From contig CANPDS010000090.1 in NCBI GenBank assembly GCA_947573015.1, forward strand, positions 1-8,965: a stretch of DNA of 8,965 nt, in the 5' to 3' direction. Positions 7,384 to 8,965 of the stretch are shown here, one piece after another. How positions within the stretch are numbered: the first letter of the stretch is position 1; the number at the start of each line of letters is the position of its first letter. The position numbers and the translations under genes were made by a program. The notes under the pieces were generated by a model. The model saw nothing but the letters and a program-made list of their open reading frames with translations, searched no databases and was not told where the DNA came from. The DNA is from an uncultured Muribaculum sp. Its GTDB lineage: Bacteria; Bacteroidota; Bacteroidia; Bacteroidales; Muribaculaceae.

Positions 7384-8965
7384 ATGCAAGTATTTACTGA
7401 CGACGACCTACGCGTGCTGATCCCCCTGATAACGGAAGCCATACGTCAGGCCATCACCGATGCCGGAGTAGCCGCCGATGCCAAAGTGAAGGTGGTGTCC
7501 GACCGCCTCGATAAGATTATGAATGGCAGCGTATCGGATGCCATTGACACCATCGAGGAGATGGAGGCGTTTTTGCGCGGACTCTCCGACTCGGAGACTC
7601 TGACGGGCCTCCTACAGCAGCTTCGTACCACCATTGAGACTAAAATGACCGAACAGCTCGCCACAAAAGTTGACAAGGTGGAGGGCAAGGCCCTCTCCAC
7701 CAACGACTACACCGACACCGACCGCGCCACCGTGGAGGCCGTCGCCGACGAGCGCAAGCAGTTCAATATATTCGGCTATTATCACTCACTGGATGGAACT
7801 CTGCATACCGAGTCGGATGCCTATTTCAACTCCGGCAAAGTGGTGATAAACCGCGAGCATCCGATCGAAGTATATGGCATGGGCACAACCCATATTGCTG
7901 CGATAGCTTTTTATAGTGCTTCCGGTACATTTATAAAAAGTCATGCTTATCCGGATTTTAAAGCATCTAAAATAGTATGCGCCGCTGAGAATATCCCCTC
8001 CGGAGCTGCATATTTTATGGCATCCTCCATCCCCGGCAAACCGTACTACTGGCAGAACGGCCCGACACGCGAAGCCCGCGAAAATGCAACCGCCGACGCT
8101 ATAGCATCGCTTAAGGCTTGGCGGGGCAATCAGTATCATGTAAGGGGATACGTCTTTGTCGAGACTGGCGTTGGCGTCGGCAACAATCATGTCTTTGTGG
8201 ATGAAATATCCCTCACCACACCGCGCATACCCATCAACCGCAGCTATCCAATAGTAAACTACACAAGCGGACACAATAACAACGCCTCCACCATCGCCCT
8301 CTATGACGCCAACGGAGGATTGATCGGAGCGGTCAACCGCCGAATAAACAACAGCCTCCCCGGCGCGCTGCTCGACTATGCCGACGACTCCGGCCTTACA
8401 TTCGGCACCACCACCGTCCCAGTCGACGCCATACCCCCGCATGCCGTATACTTCCGCTGCGGTGCCATGAGAGAGAACGTCGCCCGGTCATGGTACTCCA
8501 ACGGCCCCACGCAGGAGGCACGCGAGGGTGCGGTGTCAGAGGCGATCATCTCTTCAAAGGAGCTGGCATTTATTGACCTATGGGTAGCCGCATGGGGAAA
8601 CTTTGGCGGTTATGATAGTACCGCAACTGACGGACACCCCTATCTCGGCAATGGACTGAGAATGACTTATGAGGAGGCGCTGAAGATCTATGAGTATCGC
8701 TGGACTCCTCCGCACCATATCCCTCTGGACGGTGCAGGCATTCGCACAAATCTGCTCGTACAGAGCACTCTTGGAGAATATGATGCACATCCGGATATGT
8801 CACGCAGGGTACGCGATAGCAAGATAACGGTATTGCGCATGTCTTGCACTGACACATATGGCTGTGTGGTCGATAATGACCTTCCAATCATCATACGCGC
8901 TCCTGAGTTGACGGAGGTGCTCGGTACGATTAATTTAATGAGACTAAGCACTTCATTCACACCTG
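7384..8965 (+). CDS. Tail-fibre/adhesin protein, N-terminal part (3' end cut by window edge)
   Basis: The frame is open from ATG 7384 to the last base (527 codons plus one base), so the protein continues beyond the window. Residues 1-100 are helical, with 'DAIDTIEEMEAFLRGLSD' (52-69) and 'TKVDKVEGKALSTNDYTD' (95-112); the second is a hallmark linker of phage tail fibres in Bacteroidota and Firmicutes. Then come two related beta-rich modules (127-240 and 251-388), each ending in W-x-x-N-G-P-T-x-E-A-R-E or a close variant. After residue 396 a different domain begins, with 'MTYEEALKIYEYRW' (427-440) and 'IRTNLL' (453-458), a pairing I recall from Bacteroidales surface and fibre proteins that carry leucine-rich repeats further on. 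'PELTEVLGTINLMRL' near the edge could be the first such repeat. This is the most likely receptor-binding component here. Part of the first module is AT-rich. The fibre role is likely; the ligand is unknown. Confidence 0.7.
   Translation, partial: MQVFTDDDLRVLIPLITEAIRQAITDAGVAADAKVKVVSDRLDKIMNGSVSDAIDTIEEMEAFLRGLSDSETLTGLLQQLRTTIETKMTEQLATKVDKVEGKALSTNDYTDTDRATVEAVADERKQFNIFGYYHSLDGTLHTESDAYFNSGKVVINREHPIEVYGMGTTHIAAIAFYSASGTFIKSHAYPDFKASKIVCAAENIPSGAAYFMASSIPGKPYYWQNGPTREARENATADAIASLKAWRGNQYHVRGYVFVETGVGVGNNHVFVDEISLTTPRIPINRSYPIVNYTSGHNNNASTIALYDANGGLIGAVNRRINNSLPGALLDYADDSGLTFGTTTVPVDAIPPHAVYFRCGAMRENVARSWYSNGPTQEAREGAVSEAIISSKELAFIDLWVAAWGNFGGYDSTATDGHPYLGNGLRMTYEEALKIYEYRWTPPHHIPLDGAGIRTNLLVQSTLGEYDAHPDMSRRVRDSKITVLRMSCTDTYGCVVDNDLPIIIRAPELTEVLGTINLMRLSTSFTP
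7762..8103 (+). repeat. Duplicated fibre module, copy A (residues 127-240 of the last protein)
   Basis: This 114-residue unit aligns with the copy that follows. Shared landmarks in order are an opening aromatic with Gly-Tyr ('FNIFGYY'), an 'INREHPIEVYG' strand, 'IAFYSASGTFI', 'ENIPSGAAYF', and the closing 'YYWQNGPTREARE' (221-233). The pattern of a hydrophobic strand, an 'FYD/SA-x-G' turn and a 'P-x-x-A-x-Y-F' strand fits a small beta-sandwich, as found in lectin-like fibre domains. That fold is my inference. Homology is visible at protein level only; the DNA of the two copies has diverged a lot. Confidence 0.6.
8134..8547 (+). repeat. Duplicated fibre module, copy B (residues 251-388 of the last protein)
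   Basis: This 138-residue unit repeats the order of copy A: 'YHVRGYV', 'PINRSYPIVNYTSG', 'TIALYDANGGLIG', 'DAIPPHAVYFR', and 'SWYSNGPTQEARE' (369-381). It is about 24 residues longer, from extra loop residues before the first shared strand and after the 'LYDANGG' turn. The short helix that follows ('GAVSEAI') matches 'NATADAI' after copy A, so the duplication includes the connector. The GC content is clearly higher than in the middle of copy A. Confidence 0.6.

Noticed and set aside
7384..8965. A diversity-generating retroelement target, suggested by the fibre location
   Set aside because: No reverse transcriptase, template repeat or pair of near-identical repeats differing at A positions is in the window; the two modules differ at all kinds of bases. 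The missing 3' end could still hold a variable repeat.

Overview
This window reads as the late structural (tail) module of a tailed phage or prophage of a Bacteroidota host, most likely order Bacteroidales. The evidence is protein style: a tape-measure C-terminus followed by long tail proteins whose motifs (for example 'GLYSRNAWLHGVFI', 'ADSAKEADHAALARDLD', 'KVDKVEGKALSTNDYTD') I recognise from tail genes of gut Bacteroidales phages. The starts also lack Shine-Dalgarno sequences and sit behind A/T-rich leaders, as is usual in that phylum. I cannot tell from the window whether the element is integrated or lytic, and the family cannot be fixed without a search.

Layout, all on the + strand: (1) 1-1254, the 3' part of the tail tape-measure gene, cut by the left edge; (2) 1256-3547, a 763-residue protein that fits the tail hub/baseplate position; (3) 3556-6279, a 907-residue multidomain baseplate or tail-fibre shaft protein with a carbohydrate-binding-like segment; (4) 6283-7350, a 355-residue accessory tail-fibre-like protein; (5) 7384 to the right edge, the first 527 codons of a tail-fibre/adhesin with a duplicated module and the start of a further domain that the edge cuts off. 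Gaps between genes are 1, 8, 3 and 33 bases, so the set is probably one transcript. No stretch over 300 bases lacks a gene. I see no tRNA, rRNA, CRISPR, insertion sequence, attachment site or clear terminator.

In a working virion, the tape measure would set tail length and be ejected with the DNA, the hub would close the tail tube, and genes 3 to 5 would build the tip and fibres that contact the host surface. Functions of genes 2 to 5 rest on gene order and recognised sequence style, not on detected catalytic motifs. No nuclease, polymerase, toxin or defence motif was seen.

The most notable signals are at the host-contact end: an internal duplication in the last gene, an abrupt change of third-codon-base preference from G to C inside gene 4, and a low-GC patch inside the first copy of the duplicated module. 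Together they suggest a mosaic, fast-changing receptor-binding region. I found no convincing sign of a wholly new system.
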